NCBI GenBank assembly: GCA_036268875.1
Contig: DATATI010000095.1
Location: 21,164 to 85,163, forward strand
DNA length: 64,000 bases
DNA from: Polyangia bacterium
GTDB taxonomy: Bacteria; Myxococcota_A; Polyangia; Fen-1088
Direction of reading: 5' to 3'
Shown here: piece after piece, positions 10,837 through 23,704 of the stretch
Layout: every line of letters begins with the position of its first letter
Numbering within the stretch: position 1 is the first letter of the stretch
Program-made: the position numbers and the translations under genes
Notes under the pieces: model-generated
What the model was told of the DNA's origin: nothing
What the model saw: the letters and a program-made list of their open reading frames with translations, nothing else
The model's database searches: none

Positions 10837-11772
10837 ATGCAGACGCTCGCCGCCACCACCGATCTCTTGCAGCTGTTCGCCGAGCCCTCGCGGGTGCGGC
10901 TGGCGGCGCTGCTGGCGGAGCACGAGCTGACGGTGAACGACCTCACCAGCATCACGCAGCTCGGCCAGTCGCGGGTGTCCACCCACCTCGGCAAGCTGCG
11001 CGAGGCCGGCGTGCTGTGTGACCGGCGGGCGGGCGGGTCGACGTATTACCGTCTGAACAACGGCCAGATGCCTGCGGCGGCGCGCCAGGTGTGGACGCTG
11101 ATCGCCGGCGATCTGCGCGACCAGCTGGTGGAGGTCGATCGCCAGCGCTGCGCCGCCCTGCTGGCGGCGCGCCAGAAGACCGCGCGCTGGCCCGACACGG
11201 TAGCCGGCGAGATGGAACGGCACTACTCGCCGGGACGGACCTGGGAGTCGCTGGGCCGCGGCCTGCTCGGTCTTTTGCGCCTCGGCGACACACTGGACGC
11301 CGGCGCCGGCGATGGCGCCACCGCGCAGCTCATCGCCCCGCACGCCAGATCGGTCACCTGCCTCGATCAAAGCGAGACCCTGATCCAGGCGGCGCGCACC
11401 CGCCTGGCCGGATTTTCCAACGTGCGCTTTCAGATCGGCGATCTGCACGATCTGCCCTTTCCTGACCGCAGCTTTGACGATGTCCTGCTGTTCAACGTCC
11501 TGACCGCGCTGGCCATGCCGGCCCGCGCGCTGGGCGAATGTGCGCGCGTGCTGCGCCCCGGTGGCCGCCTGGCCCTGGTGACGCTGGCCCAGCACGCGCA
11601 CCAGGACGTCACCAGCGCCTACGCGCACCGCCACGCCGGCTTTGCCCCGGCGACCCTGAGAAAAATGCTGAAAAAAGCCCACCTGGACGTAGAACAGTGC
11701 GAAATCACCGTCCGCGAACGCCGCGCGCCTTATTTCCAGGTCGTCACCGCGCTCGGGCGCCGAAGCAAATAG
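10837..11772 (+). CDS. ArsR-family regulator fused to a SAM-dependent methyltransferase fold
   Basis: A 311-residue fusion. Residues about 1-85 form an ArsR winged helix (LQLFAEPSRVRLAALLAEHELTV, then SRVSTHLGKLREAGV as the recognition helix). Residues about 140-300 form a class I methyltransferase fold with the SAM loop LDAGAGDGATA. This architecture often lies next to genes of methionine and SAM recycling; SahR-type ArsR regulators, known to control metH and ahcY in some Proteobacteria in response to S-adenosylhomocysteine, are the likely relatives. Here it is 25 bp upstream of metH and almost certainly co-transcribed. The methyltransferase half may serve as a SAM/SAH sensor rather than an enzyme. 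That role is inferred from context. Confidence 0.85.
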   Translation: MQTLAATTDLLQLFAEPSRVRLAALLAEHELTVNDLTSITQLGQSRVSTHLGKLREAGVLCDRRAGGSTYYRLNNGQMPAAARQVWTLIAGDLRDQLVEVDRQRCAALLAARQKTARWPDTVAGEMERHYSPGRTWESLGRGLLGLLRLGDTLDAGAGDGATAQLIAPHARSVTCLDQSETLIQAARTRLAGFSNVRFQIGDLHDLPFPDRSFDDVLLFNVLTALAMPARALGECARVLRPGGRLALVTLAQHAHQDVTSAYAHRHAGFAPATLRKMLKKAHLDVEQCEITVRERRAPYFQVVTALGRRSK

Positions 11773-11797
11773 AAACACCCAATAAGAACCATCAACG

Positions 11798-15493
<3,696 letters not shown>

Positions 15494-15561
15494 CCGTCGA
15501 CCGATTCGTTGACATTCCCGAGGGGCGAACGTACGTTTCGGCCCTCGTGGAGGATCAAAAC

Positions 15562-16335
15562 ATGCGCAGGACTGTCCTGAACGCGACCACCCCGCTGCTG
15601 GCGGCGCTGGTCATTGCTGCTGTGGCTGTTGTTGTTCCTGCTTGTAAACCCGACTACCCGTCTTGCGACAAAGACGAGCAGTGCCACGACAAAGAGTTCT
15701 GCGTGGAGCACAAATGCCAGCAGTGCCGGCAGTCGTCGGACTGCGGCGCCGGCCGCCAGTGCAACGCCGGCAAGTGCGAGGCCATCCCCGGTTACTGCAC
15801 CAGCAAATCCCAGTGCCCAGCCAACCAGGAGTGCATCGCCAACCACTGCCGGCCCTGCGCCGCCAACAGCGAGTGCCCCGGCGGTGGCAAGTGCGTCAAC
15901 GGCACCTGCACCGCCAAGAAGCCGTGCAAGACCGAGAACGACTGCGCGCAGAACGAGGACTGCGTGGAAGGCTTCTGCGTGGCCGAGCGCCCGGCGGCGC
16001 CCCCGCCCCAGCAGTGCGCGCTGGATCCAGTGTACTTCGACTTTAACGAATCGGCGCTGACCACCGACGCCACCGCCCGCCTGGCCGTCGACGCCGATTG
16101 CCTGAAGAAGGTCGGCCGCGCCGCCACCCTGGTCGGACACACCGACCCGCGCGGCACCGAAGAATACAACCTGGCCCTGTCCGAAAAGCGCAGCCAGTCG
16201 GTGCGCGATCACCTCGGCCGGCTGGGCATCGACGGAACCAAGATGATCACCCTGCCGCGCGGGGCGCTGGACGCCAAAGGCACCGATGAACCAAGCTGGG
16301 CGCAGGATCGCCGTGTCGACTTCACCTGGCGGTGA
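15562..16335 (+). CDS. Pal-like OmpA-domain lipoprotein with Cys-rich repeats
   Basis: A 257-residue predicted lipoprotein (signal segment ending VVVPAC). Residues about 30-140 hold four to five short Cys-rich repeats of the pattern C..D..C...E.C....C..C, the Dickkopf-like type common in exported myxobacterial proteins and probably disulfide-bonded. The C-terminal 105 residues are an OmpA/Pal peptidoglycan-binding domain (VYFDFNESALT, LVGHTDPRGTEEYNLALSEKR, DRRVDF). It probably tethers the outer membrane to peptidoglycan. The ATG at 15562 follows TGGAGG at a good distance; an upstream GTG lies inside that ribosome site and is rejected. The next gene, a CpoB-like TPR lipoprotein, overlaps its end, echoing the usual pal-cpoB order. 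Confidence 0.85.
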   Translation: MRRTVLNATTPLLAALVIAAVAVVVPACKPDYPSCDKDEQCHDKEFCVEHKCQQCRQSSDCGAGRQCNAGKCEAIPGYCTSKSQCPANQECIANHCRPCAANSECPGGGKCVNGTCTAKKPCKTENDCAQNEDCVEGFCVAERPAAPPPQQCALDPVYFDFNESALTTDATARLAVDADCLKKVGRAATLVGHTDPRGTEEYNLALSEKRSQSVRDHLGRLGIDGTKMITLPRGALDAKGTDEPSWAQDRRVDFTWR

Positions 16336-17206
16336 GCGGCAACTGGCGCGACGAGGGACGGGGCGATCGCACTTCGGGTCGTCGGGCGGCGCCCTGCCCC
16401 GTCTGCTGGTTCTGCTGGGCCTAGTCGGCGGCGCAGTTTTGCCCGCCGCCTGCGTGACCAGCGGCGAAGGCGACAAGATGAAGACCGAGCTCGGTGATCT
16501 TCGCGCGCGGCTGGACGACATCGACAAGCGCGACGCCGAATACAAAGAACAGGTGGCCCGGCTGCGCAAGGTGCTGGATCAGGCCACCGCGCTTTTGACC
16601 CGCAATTCGGCCGACGTGGGGGCGAAGGCAGCCAAGGCCGAGACGGACATCGCCGCTCTGCAAGGACGCATCGAGGAGCTCACCCACGCCCAGGACCAGC
16701 GCGACCGCCAGAACACCGACGACCGCACCCAGCTGAACAACCGCCTGGCCGCGCTGGAGCAGACCCAGACCAAGATCGTCGACAAGGTGGCCCCGTCGCT
16801 GCCCGACGACAAGGACCAGCTGTGGCAGCAAGCGTCGTCGCGCCTGAGCGGCGGCCAGCGCGACGAGGGCCGGCGGTTCTATCGGGTCTTCATCCAGCGT
16901 TTCCCGCAGGACCCGCGCGCGTCGCAGGCCTACCTGGCCATCGGCAATTCGTTCGTCGCCGAGAGCAAGTACCCGAACGCCGCCGCTGAGTTTCAGAAGA
17001 TTCTGGACGTCTATCCGCGCTCGCCGGAGGTGCCCGAGGCGATGTGGCAGCTCTCCTCGGCTTTCGTCCAGCTGAAGTTTTGCACCGACGCGCGGGCCCT
17101 GCTGTCGGACCTGGTCAAGCGCTATCCCCGCTCGCCACGCGCCGCGGAAGCCAAGAGCCAGATCAAGCAGCTCGGCAAGATGCCGAAGAGTTCCTGTACA
17201 AGCTAG
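16286..17206 (+). CDS. CpoB/YbgF-like TPR lipoprotein
   Basis: Up to 306 residues. A hydrophobic segment ending LPAAC gives a lipobox. It is followed by a long coiled coil (about residues 60-160: repeated Lys, Asp, Glu, Gln and Leu heptads) and then three TPR-like repeats (RRFYRVFIQRFPQDPRASQAY, YPNAAAEFQKILDVYPRSPEV and the last around LSDLVKRYPRSPRAAEAK, each shown in part). This is the layout of CpoB/YbgF, the periplasmic partner of Tol-Pal that couples outer-membrane constriction with peptidoglycan synthesis. The start is uncertain: ATG 16286 lies inside the Pal-like gene and GTG 16313 is an alternative. The stop overlaps the stop of thiE on the other strand. Confidence 0.75.
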   Translation: MNQAGRRIAVSTSPGGERQLARRGTGRSHFGSSGGALPRLLVLLGLVGGAVLPAACVTSGEGDKMKTELGDLRARLDDIDKRDAEYKEQVARLRKVLDQATALLTRNSADVGAKAAKAETDIAALQGRIEELTHAQDQRDRQNTDDRTQLNNRLAALEQTQTKIVDKVAPSLPDDKDQLWQQASSRLSGGQRDEGRRFYRVFIQRFPQDPRASQAYLAIGNSFVAESKYPNAAAEFQKILDVYPRSPEVPEAMWQLSSAFVQLKFCTDARALLSDLVKRYPRSPRAAEAKSQIKQLGKMPKSSCTS

Positions 17207-17853
17207 CCGGCGAACGGCGCGGCGACCTGGCGGGCAGCGGTGGTGGGGTCGGCGGCTTTGTTCACGGCGGCGATGACCGCGGCAGCGGACGCGCCGGCGG
17301 CGGCGACGGCGGCGACGCTATCCACGGTGATGCCGCCGATGGCGACCACCGGAACGGAAACCGTGCGGCAGACCGCGGCCAGCGCTTCGACGCCGACGAT
17401 CGGATCGGGGTTTTCTTTGCTGGCCGTCCCGAAGACCGGGCCGAAGGCGATGTAGTCGGCGCCGGCCGCAGCCGCGACACACGCCTGTTCGAAATTGTGG
17501 GTGGAGATCCCGATGACGATCGTCCGACCGGTTGAACGCAGCACCGCCTGCGCGTCGGCGAGCGGCAGATCCTCCTGGCCCAGGTGCACGACGTCGGCGC
17601 CCACCGCCAGCGCAACGTCCAATCGATCGTTCACGCAAAACGGCACGCCGGCGGCGCGACACACCGGCAGGAGCAGCCGCGCCCCGTCGCACAGAGCGGC
17701 CGCATCGCTGCCTTTCGCCCGCAGCTGCAGGCAGCAGGGCCGCGCGGCCAGCAGGGCACGGGCGCGTGCCACCAGCGCCGCGCCACCGCCGATGCCGACT
17801 GGATCCGGGTTCACGTCGACGATGGCGTAGTACCCCCGCAGCGCGGTCGTCAT
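17203..17853 (-). CDS. thiE: thiamine-phosphate synthase
   Basis: The 216-residue TIM barrel joins the pyrimidine and thiazole moieties to make thiamine phosphate. Family motifs are GYYAIVD at the N-terminus, [10 protein letters not shown] (pyrophosphate/pyrimidine site), [49 protein letters not shown] and VVAIGGIT. It stands alone, with no other thiamine gene in view. It is divergent from uvrB, with only 18 bp between the two start codons, and its 3' end overlaps the stop of the CpoB-like gene. Confidence 0.95.
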   Translation of the reverse strand: MTTALRGYYAIVDVNPDPVGIGGGAALVARARALLAARPCCLQLRAKGSDAAALCDGARLLLPVCRAAGVPFCVNDRLDVALAVGADVVHLGQEDLPLADAQAVLRSTGRTIVIGISTHNFEQACVAAAAGADYIAFGPVFGTASKENPDPIVGVEALAAVCRTVSVPVVAIGGITVDSVAAVAAAGASAAAVIAAVNKAADPTTAARQVAAPFAG

Positions 17854-17857
17854 CGCG

Positions 17858-17866
17858 TACACTATA
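17858..17866. promoter_or_regulatory. overlapping divergent -10 elements for thiE and uvrB
   Basis: The 18-bp gap between the thiE and uvrB start codons contains TACACT on the plus strand (17858-17863, 8 nt before the uvrB TTG) and TATAGT on the minus strand (17861-17866, 7 nt before the thiE ATG). The two overlap, neither gene has a ribosome site, and both transcripts would be leaderless. Simultaneous occupation by two polymerases seems impossible. Confidence 0.4.
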
Positions 17867-17871
17867 GCGCC

Positions 17872-19872
17872 TTGCCCACGCCGTTCCGCCTCCAGACCGA
17901 GCTGCGCCCGATGGGGGACCAGCCGCGCGCCATCGACGAGCTCTGCACCGGCGTCAAGCGCGGCGATCCGTCGCAGGTGCTGCTGGGGATCACCGGCAGC
18001 GGCAAGACGTTCACCGTCGCCCACGTGGTGGAACAAATCCAGCGCCCGACCCTGGTCATCGCCCACAACAAGACCCTGGCGCACCAGCTCTACGGCGAGT
18101 TCAAGGCGCTGTTCCCCGACAACGCCATCCACTACTTCGTCAGCTACTACGACTACTACCAGCCGGAAGCCTACGTCCCATCGACGGACACGTACATCGA
18201 GAAGGATTCGCTGATCAACGAAGAGATAGACCGCATGCGCCACGCCGCGACGTACGCGTTGCTCACCCGGCGCGACGTCCTGATCGTGGCGTCGGTGTCT
18301 TGCATCTACGGCATCGGCGCGGCGGAGGCGTACCTCGGCATGAAGATCGATCTCGCCCGCGGCGTGGAGGTGCGGCGCGACGCCGTCCTGCGCCGTCTGG
18401 TCGAGATTCAATACGAACGCAACGACGTCGATTTTTCGCGCGGCACGTTCCGGGTGCGCGGTGACTCGGTGGAAATTTTCCCCGCTTACGAGCGCGAAAA
18501 GGCCATCCGCATCGAATGGTGGGGCGACGAGATCGAGACCATCTCCGAGGTCGATCCGCTGCGCGGCAAGGTCCTGCGCAAGGTCGACGAGGTGTCGATC
18601 TTCCCGGGCTCGCACTACGTGACGCCGGCCGATCGGCTGACCAAGGCGATGGCCGGGATCAAAGAAGAACTGCGTCCGCGCCTGATGGAGCTCAAGCAGC
18701 AAAACAAGCTGGTGGAAGAGCAGCGGCTGCAGCAGCGCACGCTTTACGACCTCGAGATGCTGGAACAGATGGGTCGCTGCAAGGGGATCGAGAACTACTC
18801 GCGCCATCTGTCGGGCCGCGCGCCGGGCGAGCCGCCGCCCACGCTGCTGGATTACTTCCCGAAGGACTACATGCTGTTCGTCGACGAATCGCACCAGACG
18901 GTGCCGCAGATCGCCGCCATGTACAAAGGCGACCGCTCGCGCAAGGAAACCCTGGTCGAGTTCGGCTTTCGTCTGCCGTCGGCGCTGGACAATCGGCCGC
19001 TGCGTTTCGACGAATGGGAGGCGCGCGCGCCGCAGACCGTGTACGTGTCGGCCACGCCGGCCGACTATGAGATGAGACAGGCCCAGGGCGTGTTCGTCGA
19101 GCAGATCATCCGCCCCACCGGTCTGCTGGATCCGGAGATCGAGGTGCGGCCGGTGGGCTCGCAGGTCGACGATCTGCTGGGCGAGATCCGCGAGCGGGTG
19201 AAATCCGGCGAGCGCGTGCTGGTGACGACGTTGACCAAGCGCATGGCCGAGGACCTGACCGAGTACTACACCGAGCTGGGCGTGCGGGTGCGCTATCTGC
19301 ACTCGGACATCGACACCCTGGAACGCATCGAGATCTTGCGCGACCTGCGCCTGGGCGAATTCGACGTGCTGGTCGGGATCAATTTGCTGCGCGAGGGTCT
19401 CGACCTGCCGGAGGTGTCGCTGGTGGCCATCCTCGACGCCGACAAGGAAGGCTTCCTGCGCGCCGAGCGCTCGCTGATCCAGACCATCGGCCGCGCCGCC
19501 CGCAACGTGCACGGCAAGGTGATCATGTACGCCGACCGCGAGACCGACTCGATGAAGAAGGCGCTGGACGTGACGGCCACCCGACGGAGGACGCAGGCGG
19601 CGTACAACAAGGAACACGGGATCACGCCGAAGACCATCCAGAAGGCCATCGCCGACCTGGCGGGCACCGCGCAGGACGACTTCGTCGATCTCACCAAGCC
19701 GCTCAAGAAGTCGAAAACCTCGGACATCCCGCTCGAGGAACTGCCGCAGATCCTGTCGGCGATGAAAAAAGAGATGTTCGATCTTTCGGAGGCGCTGGAG
19801 TTCGAAAAGGCGGCGGTCATCCGCGACAAGATCAAAGAGCTGGAGGAAGTCCAGCTGGCCGTCTCTGGATAG
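17872..19872 (+). CDS. uvrB: excinuclease ABC subunit B
   Basis: The 666-residue UvrB is the helicase-like damage-verifying subunit of nucleotide excision repair. Visible features are the N-terminal [17 protein letters not shown], Walker A ([10 protein letters not shown]), the [20 protein letters not shown] beta-hairpin used for strand separation, the DESHQ Walker B, helicase motifs V and VI ([23 protein letters not shown]) and a C-terminal UVR domain that binds UvrC ([19 protein letters not shown]). TTG 17872 is chosen because it gives the family N-terminus and lies 8 nt after TACACT; an in-frame extension further upstream is antisense to thiE. No other uvr gene is present. Confidence 0.97.
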   Translation: MPTPFRLQTELRPMGDQPRAIDELCTGVKRGDPSQVLLGITGSGKTFTVAHVVEQIQRPTLVIAHNKTLAHQLYGEFKALFPDNAIHYFVSYYDYYQPEAYVPSTDTYIEKDSLINEEIDRMRHAATYALLTRRDVLIVASVSCIYGIGAAEAYLGMKIDLARGVEVRRDAVLRRLVEIQYERNDVDFSRGTFRVRGDSVEIFPAYEREKAIRIEWWGDEIETISEVDPLRGKVLRKVDEVSIFPGSHYVTPADRLTKAMAGIKEELRPRLMELKQQNKLVEEQRLQQRTLYDLEMLEQMGRCKGIENYSRHLSGRAPGEPPPTLLDYFPKDYMLFVDESHQTVPQIAAMYKGDRSRKETLVEFGFRLPSALDNRPLRFDEWEARAPQTVYVSATPADYEMRQAQGVFVEQIIRPTGLLDPEIEVRPVGSQVDDLLGEIRERVKSGERVLVTTLTKRMAEDLTEYYTELGVRVRYLHSDIDTLERIEILRDLRLGEFDVLVGINLLREGLDLPEVSLVAILDADKEGFLRAERSLIQTIGRAARNVHGKVIMYADRETDSMKKALDVTATRRRTQAAYNKEHGITPKTIQKAIADLAGTAQDDFVDLTKPLKKSKTSDIPLEELPQILSAMKKEMFDLSEALEFEKAAVIRDKIKELEEVQLAVSG

Positions 19873-19897
19873 GCGTGCGGCGCGCCGGCGGCGCCGT

Positions 19898-20515
19898 TCA
19901 GTCGGCGGCGAACAGCAGGCGCCAGATCGGCGTCCCTTCGTCCACGCACTGGCGCTCGCGGCGCGAACAGGCGGCGTAGGGATTGCCGCGATGGAAGCTC
20001 CACGGGCCGACGACGTTGCGCAGCCGGCCGGCGGGCTCGCCTTCCAGCGTGGCCATCGCTTCCAGGGCGATGGCGAAAATGTCGGTCTGCACGAAGATCT
20101 CGCCACCTGGAGTCAGCGCCGCCACCATGTCCGCGGCCAGCCCGGCCGAGACCACCCGCCGTTTGTGCTGGCGCGACTTCCACCACGGGTCGGGGAAGTT
20201 CACGAAGAACCGCCGCACCGACGCCGGCGCGAACAGCCGCGGCATGTCCACCGACATGTTGGCGAAGACGCTCTCCACGTTGGGCAGGCCCTCGGCCCGG
20301 CAGGCTTTATTCGCGCGAGCCACCACCTCGCGCCGGATCTCGACGCCCACGCAGTGGCGTTGCCGATCGGCGCGGGCGCGATCCATCAAGAAGTGCGCCT
20401 CGGCCGAGCCGAGCTCGACCTCGAGGTCGCTGCCGGACGGCGCCAACACCGGCGCTACGTCGATCTCCAGCAGATCGGACTTCAGCGGGTTGACGTGCTG
20501 GCGGACGCGGCGCAT
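19898..20515 (-). CDS. trmB: tRNA (guanine-N7-)-methyltransferase
   Basis: A 205-residue TrmB, which makes m7G46 in the variable loop of tRNAs. It shows the SAM loop (LEVELGSAEAHFL) and the family signature FVNFPDPWWKSRQHKRR, with the catalytic/tRNA-binding Asp and Arg residues, followed by GGEIFVQTD. The SAM loop reads GSAEA where GxGxG is more usual, as in several TrmB proteins. It is the last gene of the leftward operon that starts with rpmH, 21 bp behind the transaldolase-like gene, and faces uvrB across 25 bp. Confidence 0.92.
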   Translation of the reverse strand: MRRVRQHVNPLKSDLLEIDVAPVLAPSGSDLEVELGSAEAHFLMDRARADRQRHCVGVEIRREVVARANKACRAEGLPNVESVFANMSVDMPRLFAPASVRRFFVNFPDPWWKSRQHKRRVVSAGLAADMVAALTPGGEIFVQTDIFAIALEAMATLEGEPAGRLRNVVGPWSFHRGNPYAACSRRERQCVDEGTPIWRLLFAAD

Positions 20516-20536
20516 GTGATGAAAAACAACCGCCGT

Positions 20537-21160
20537 TCAAGAACGGGCCGCGTCGGCGAGCGCGCGCCGATCGCCAGCCAGCAATCTCTGCAGCGCCGCG
20601 AAGACCACGCTGACCGCGTCAGCGCCGCCGCTGGCCGCCTCCAGCGCCTGTCCGGAGCGCGACAGCGGCCCCAAAAGCACGCTGGTCTCCCGCGCGTAGG
20701 TGCGGCGGGTTCCGTCGGCCATGCGCGCGGCGTTCAGCACCGGCCCTTCGCCCTGGCCATCGATAAATGCCGGCGAGACCCAGCGGGCGCCGGCCCGCGC
20801 ACCCCGCTCGACGTCGGCGGGCGATCGGCAGTCGACGGCGTGCGGGGCCACCCCGCGGGCGGTGCAGCGGCTCATCGCTTCCCAACCGTCCGGGGTGGCG
20901 GGAAAGGCGGGCACCAGATTGGGCCCCAGGGCGGACAACGCCGCGGCGTCGTCCAGCATGGCGGGCAGCCCGGCCGCCGCCCGCACCGACACGCTGACCG
21001 GACCCGAGCAGGACGCCGCGATGGCCTCCAGCAAGACGCGGCGGCCGACGTCGTCCAGCGCCGCCAGCGCCGCTGGCGGCACGGTGATCCCGGCGATCAC
21101 CCCACGCTTGCCTTCCTGCCTGATCTCGTCGAGGTCGCCGCTGTGAAGAAAGACCTTCAT
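20537..21160 (-). CDS. transaldolase/FSA-like protein lacking the catalytic lysine
   Basis: The 207-residue sequence aligns end to end with small transaldolases and fructose-6-phosphate aldolases (N-terminal MKVFLHSGDLDEIRQ; C-terminal VLLGPLSRSGQALEAASGGAD). The Schiff-base Lys of the family (VVKVPVT context) is Ala85 here (NLVPAFPAT), the conserved Asp near the N-terminus is His6, and the TTNPS loop reads ITVPPAA. It should therefore not form the usual covalent intermediate. It may be a binding or structural paralogue. Its start overlaps the stop of the upstream coiled-coil gene by 4 nt (ATGA), indicating translational coupling within the yidC operon. Function unknown. Confidence 0.75.
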   Translation of the reverse strand: MKVFLHSGDLDEIRQEGKRGVIAGITVPPAALAALDDVGRRVLLEAIAASCSGPVSVSVRAAAGLPAMLDDAAALSALGPNLVPAFPATPDGWEAMSRCTARGVAPHAVDCRSPADVERGARAGARWVSPAFIDGQGEGPVLNAARMADGTRRTYARETSVLLGPLSRSGQALEAASGGADAVSVVFAALQRLLAGDRRALADAARS

Positions 21161-21378
21161 CTCCCGCCGCGCTCGGGATCTTCGTAGTCCAGCGCCTCGA
21201 AGTTCAGCTCGGACTCGTCGACGGGCCCGGATTCTTCGCCAGCCTCGTCCTCGAACAGCAGCGGCACGTCTTCTTCTTCCAGGGACTGGCGCAGCGCCGC
21301 CACTCGGCCGGCGATCGCCTCCAGTCGTCGGCGCGAATCGGCGACCGCGCGCTCGAGTTCGACCAACCGCTCACCCAT
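21157..21378 (-). CDS. small acidic coiled-coil protein, unknown function
   Basis: From ATG 21378 the product has 73 residues. The first half is a heptad-rich helix (ERLVELERAVADSRRRLEAI), and the second half is very acidic with many Glu and Asp. I do not recognise the family. It lies 37 bp behind yidC and overlaps the next gene by ATGA, so it is expressed with the rpmH-yidC operon. A longer in-frame start at 21456 would run into yidC and is rejected. Confidence 0.6.
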   Translation of the reverse strand: MGERLVELERAVADSRRRLEAIAGRVAALRQSLEEEDVPLLFEDEAGEESGPVDESELNFEALDYEDPERGGR

Positions 21379-21415
21379 AGCGGCAAAAATACCACGGATC
21401 GGCGCCGCTGCGCCG

Positions 21416-23077
21416 CTAGACGATCGCGCTGGCCTTGCGGTCGACGTGGTTGACATAGAGCTGCTGCAGGATGCCGATGAGGTAACTGGTCAGCATGTAA
21501 AGCGCCAGCCCGGCCGGCAGCACCAGCGAGAAGGCGGTGAACATGATCGGCATCATCAGCGCCATCATTTGCTGCTGCTGCTGGTCCGGCGACGCCGGCG
21601 ACATGCGCATCTGCGCGAACATCACCCCGCCCATCAAGAGCGGCGTGATGTAGTAGGGATCCTTGGCCGTCAGATCGTGGATGTGCAGAATGAACGGCGA
21701 CCGGTACAGCTCGACCGCATAGTTCAGCGTCGAGTAAAGGGCGATCCAGATCGGCATCTGGATCAAGCTAGGCAGGCAGCCCCCGAACGGCGAAACGCCG
21801 TGGGCCTTGTACAGATTCATGGTCTCGACCGACTGGCGTTGCTTGTCGTTCTCGTACTTCTTGCGGATGGCGGCCATCTTCGGGGCCAGCTTCTGCATCT
21901 TCTTCGCCGACAGCAACGAGCGCTGGGTCGGATAGAACGTCAGCAGACGGATGAACACCGTCAGCAGGATGATCGCCAGGCCCCAGTTGCCGACGAACGA
22001 TTGAAAGAACTTCAGCAGCGACAGGATCGGGCGCGAAAGAAAGGCCAGGTTGACGTCGATCGCTTCGTGCAGGCGCGCGTCCTCGCCGTTCGGGCTGACC
22101 TTTTCCAGGTCCTCTCGGATTTTGGGGCCGGCAAAGACGATGAACGGATAGGTGGTCGAGGCGTGCGGCGCCACCGTGCGCTCGCCGAACAGCAAGAAGA
22201 CGTCACCGATGTCCGGGGCCGGCGACGTTCCCGCGCAGGTCCGCTCGCGCGGCGGCGATTCAGGAAAAGGAACGGCGGCCAGCAAAAAGAACTTGTCGTC
22301 GGTGCCGGCCCAAAGAACGTTGCCGCCCTTTTCCAGGCGCTCCTTGGCCACCTTTTCGACCGAACGCCGTTCGGCTTTCTCGCCCACCTCGCAGATGACC
22401 GACGCCGGGTTGGCCGAGCTGCCGGAAAGGAAGCTGCCGCCCTTCTGGTCGGGATTCTGATGACCGTAGATGTGCAGGCCAAGGTCATGATCGACCGGCT
22501 TGTCGGTCTTGTTCTCGACGGTGACGTCCAGCAATAAGCGATACGACTCCGGTTCGGCGCGGTACTTCTTCTCGATCCGCACGGCGTCGCTCACGAACTC
22601 AAAGGCGACGGTGTCGGCCGCCGGACGCGTGACGGTCCAGGCGCCGTCGGAAGGCCTGGCGAATCCGGCCTTGGGGAACTCCGTGCGCAAAGGAGAAAAA
22701 CCGCTCGCGCTGGTGGTGATGAGCTCGAGGCCGCTCGACGGGTCGCCCTTGCGCATGAGGTACTTCGGCGCGCGAAGCTGCGCTTGGCGCAGGGTTCCTC
22801 CGTGGCTGGATAGGACGAAGCGCACGGCCGGAGTGATGAGCTCGACCAGCTCTTCGGGATGATCGGCGGCGGCCACTTCCGCGCCGGCACCTCCAGCGGC
22901 GGCGGCCGGGCCCGGCGCCGGGACGCTGCTGGGCGCGGTGCCGGCCGGTGCGATCGACGGTGACGACTTATCGGCCCTGGGCGCGGGCGTGGGAGCGGTC
23001 GGCGGCGGGAAGATCTTCATCCAGGCGAACAAGATCCCGACGCAGATAACGATGGCGATGACGACCCGCTTTTCCAT
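21416..23077 (-). CDS. yidC: membrane protein insertase YidC
   Basis: The 553-residue YidC is of the Gram-negative type. It has an N-terminal membrane segment (residues 5-20), a Pro/Ala-rich linker, a large periplasmic beta-sandwich domain (about 75-345) and the conserved insertase core (about 355-545). The core carries the hydrophilic-groove Arg region, the cytoplasmic hairpin KMQKLAPKMAAIRKKYENDK and the membrane segments ending LTSYLIGILQQLYVN. It inserts proteins into the inner membrane with or without Sec. It follows yidD by 6 bp in the usual order rpmH-rnpA-yidD-yidC; the jag gene that often comes next is instead at 33.8 kb. Confidence 0.97.
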   Translation of the reverse strand: MEKRVVIAIVICVGILFAWMKIFPPPTAPTPAPRADKSSPSIAPAGTAPSSVPAPGPAAAAGGAGAEVAAADHPEELVELITPAVRFVLSSHGGTLRQAQLRAPKYLMRKGDPSSGLELITTSASGFSPLRTEFPKAGFARPSDGAWTVTRPAADTVAFEFVSDAVRIEKKYRAEPESYRLLLDVTVENKTDKPVDHDLGLHIYGHQNPDQKGGSFLSGSSANPASVICEVGEKAERRSVEKVAKERLEKGGNVLWAGTDDKFFLLAAVPFPESPPRERTCAGTSPAPDIGDVFLLFGERTVAPHASTTYPFIVFAGPKIREDLEKVSPNGEDARLHEAIDVNLAFLSRPILSLLKFFQSFVGNWGLAIILLTVFIRLLTFYPTQRSLLSAKKMQKLAPKMAAIRKKYENDKQRQSVETMNLYKAHGVSPFGGCLPSLIQMPIWIALYSTLNYAVELYRSPFILHIHDLTAKDPYYITPLLMGGVMFAQMRMSPASPDQQQQQMMALMMPIMFTAFSLVLPAGLALYMLTSYLIGILQQLYVNHVDRKASAIV

Positions 23078-23083
23078 GCGACC

Positions 23084-23326
23084 CTATTTTTGTCCCCCGC
23101 GCGACGACCCCAAAGGCTGGGGCACCGGGTCTATACCACCCCGCGCGAACGGATGACAGCGCCCGAGACGCCACGCCGCCAACCCCAGGCCCTTGATGAT
23201 GCCGTGCTGGCGCAGCGCCTCTTCCGCGTAGGCCGAGCAGCTTGGTTCAAAACGGCAGCGCGGTCCGAGGAGCGGTGAGATGGCCGCGCGGTAGAACTTG
23301 ATCAAGAACAGGAGAACGGTTTTCAT
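23084..23326 (-). CDS. yidD: membrane protein insertion efficiency factor
   Basis: An 80-residue YidD with the signature cysteine-containing segment [20 protein letters not shown] and an N-terminal amphipathic helix ([15 protein letters not shown]). It helps YidC-dependent insertion at the inner membrane. Its start overlaps the end of rnpA by 4 nt. Confidence 0.95.
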   Translation of the reverse strand: MKTVLLFLIKFYRAAISPLLGPRCRFEPSCSAYAEEALRQHGIIKGLGLAAWRLGRCHPFARGGIDPVPQPLGSSRGGQK

Positions 23327-23700
23327 CGGCGCCCAAGTTGTCGGGCAAGGCTAGCAAGCTCCTGCGTCGTAGGCCCGAGGCCGGCGGTGGCCGCCGACGG
23401 CTTGGCCACCACCACCAGATCTAGCCCGGCCGGCCAGGCGGTCATCAGCTTGCGACAGCTCTCGCGCACCCAGCGCTTGACGCGGTTGCGGACCACGGCG
23501 TTGCCGACCTTCTTGCTGACCGTCACGCCCACCCGACAAGCAGGGGCGGCGTCCCCCGGAGCAACCGCCGACCGCCGCGCGAACAGCAGATAGTGCGCGC
23601 CGCCAAAACGGCGCCCGCCATTTTGGACGGCCAGATAGTCCGAGCGCTTGGAGATTCGTCGCGCGCGCGGAAACGCCTCCCGCCGAACGGGCACGGCCAA
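23323..23700 (-). CDS. rnpA: ribonuclease P protein component
   Basis: The 125-residue protein subunit of RNase P, which with the RNA subunit cleaves 5' leaders from pre-tRNAs. The family RNR motif is present as [19 protein letters not shown], and the N-terminus [19 protein letters not shown] matches the substrate-binding strand. It starts 4 bp after the rpmH stop and overlaps yidD. A longer in-frame start reads through rpmH and is rejected. Confidence 0.93.
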   Translation of the reverse strand: MAVPVRREAFPRARRISKRSDYLAVQNGGRRFGGAHYLLFARRSAVAPGDAAPACRVGVTVSKKVGNAVVRNRVKRWVRESCRKLMTAWPAGLDLVVVAKPSAATAGLGPTTQELASLARQLGRR

Positions 23701-23704
23701 AGCG

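Noticed and set aside
10818..10838. A palindromic operator for the ArsR-methyltransferase regulator just downstream of its promoter
   Set aside because: Half-sites CATCAGG and GGATATG do not align as an inverted repeat; no clean palindrome was found.
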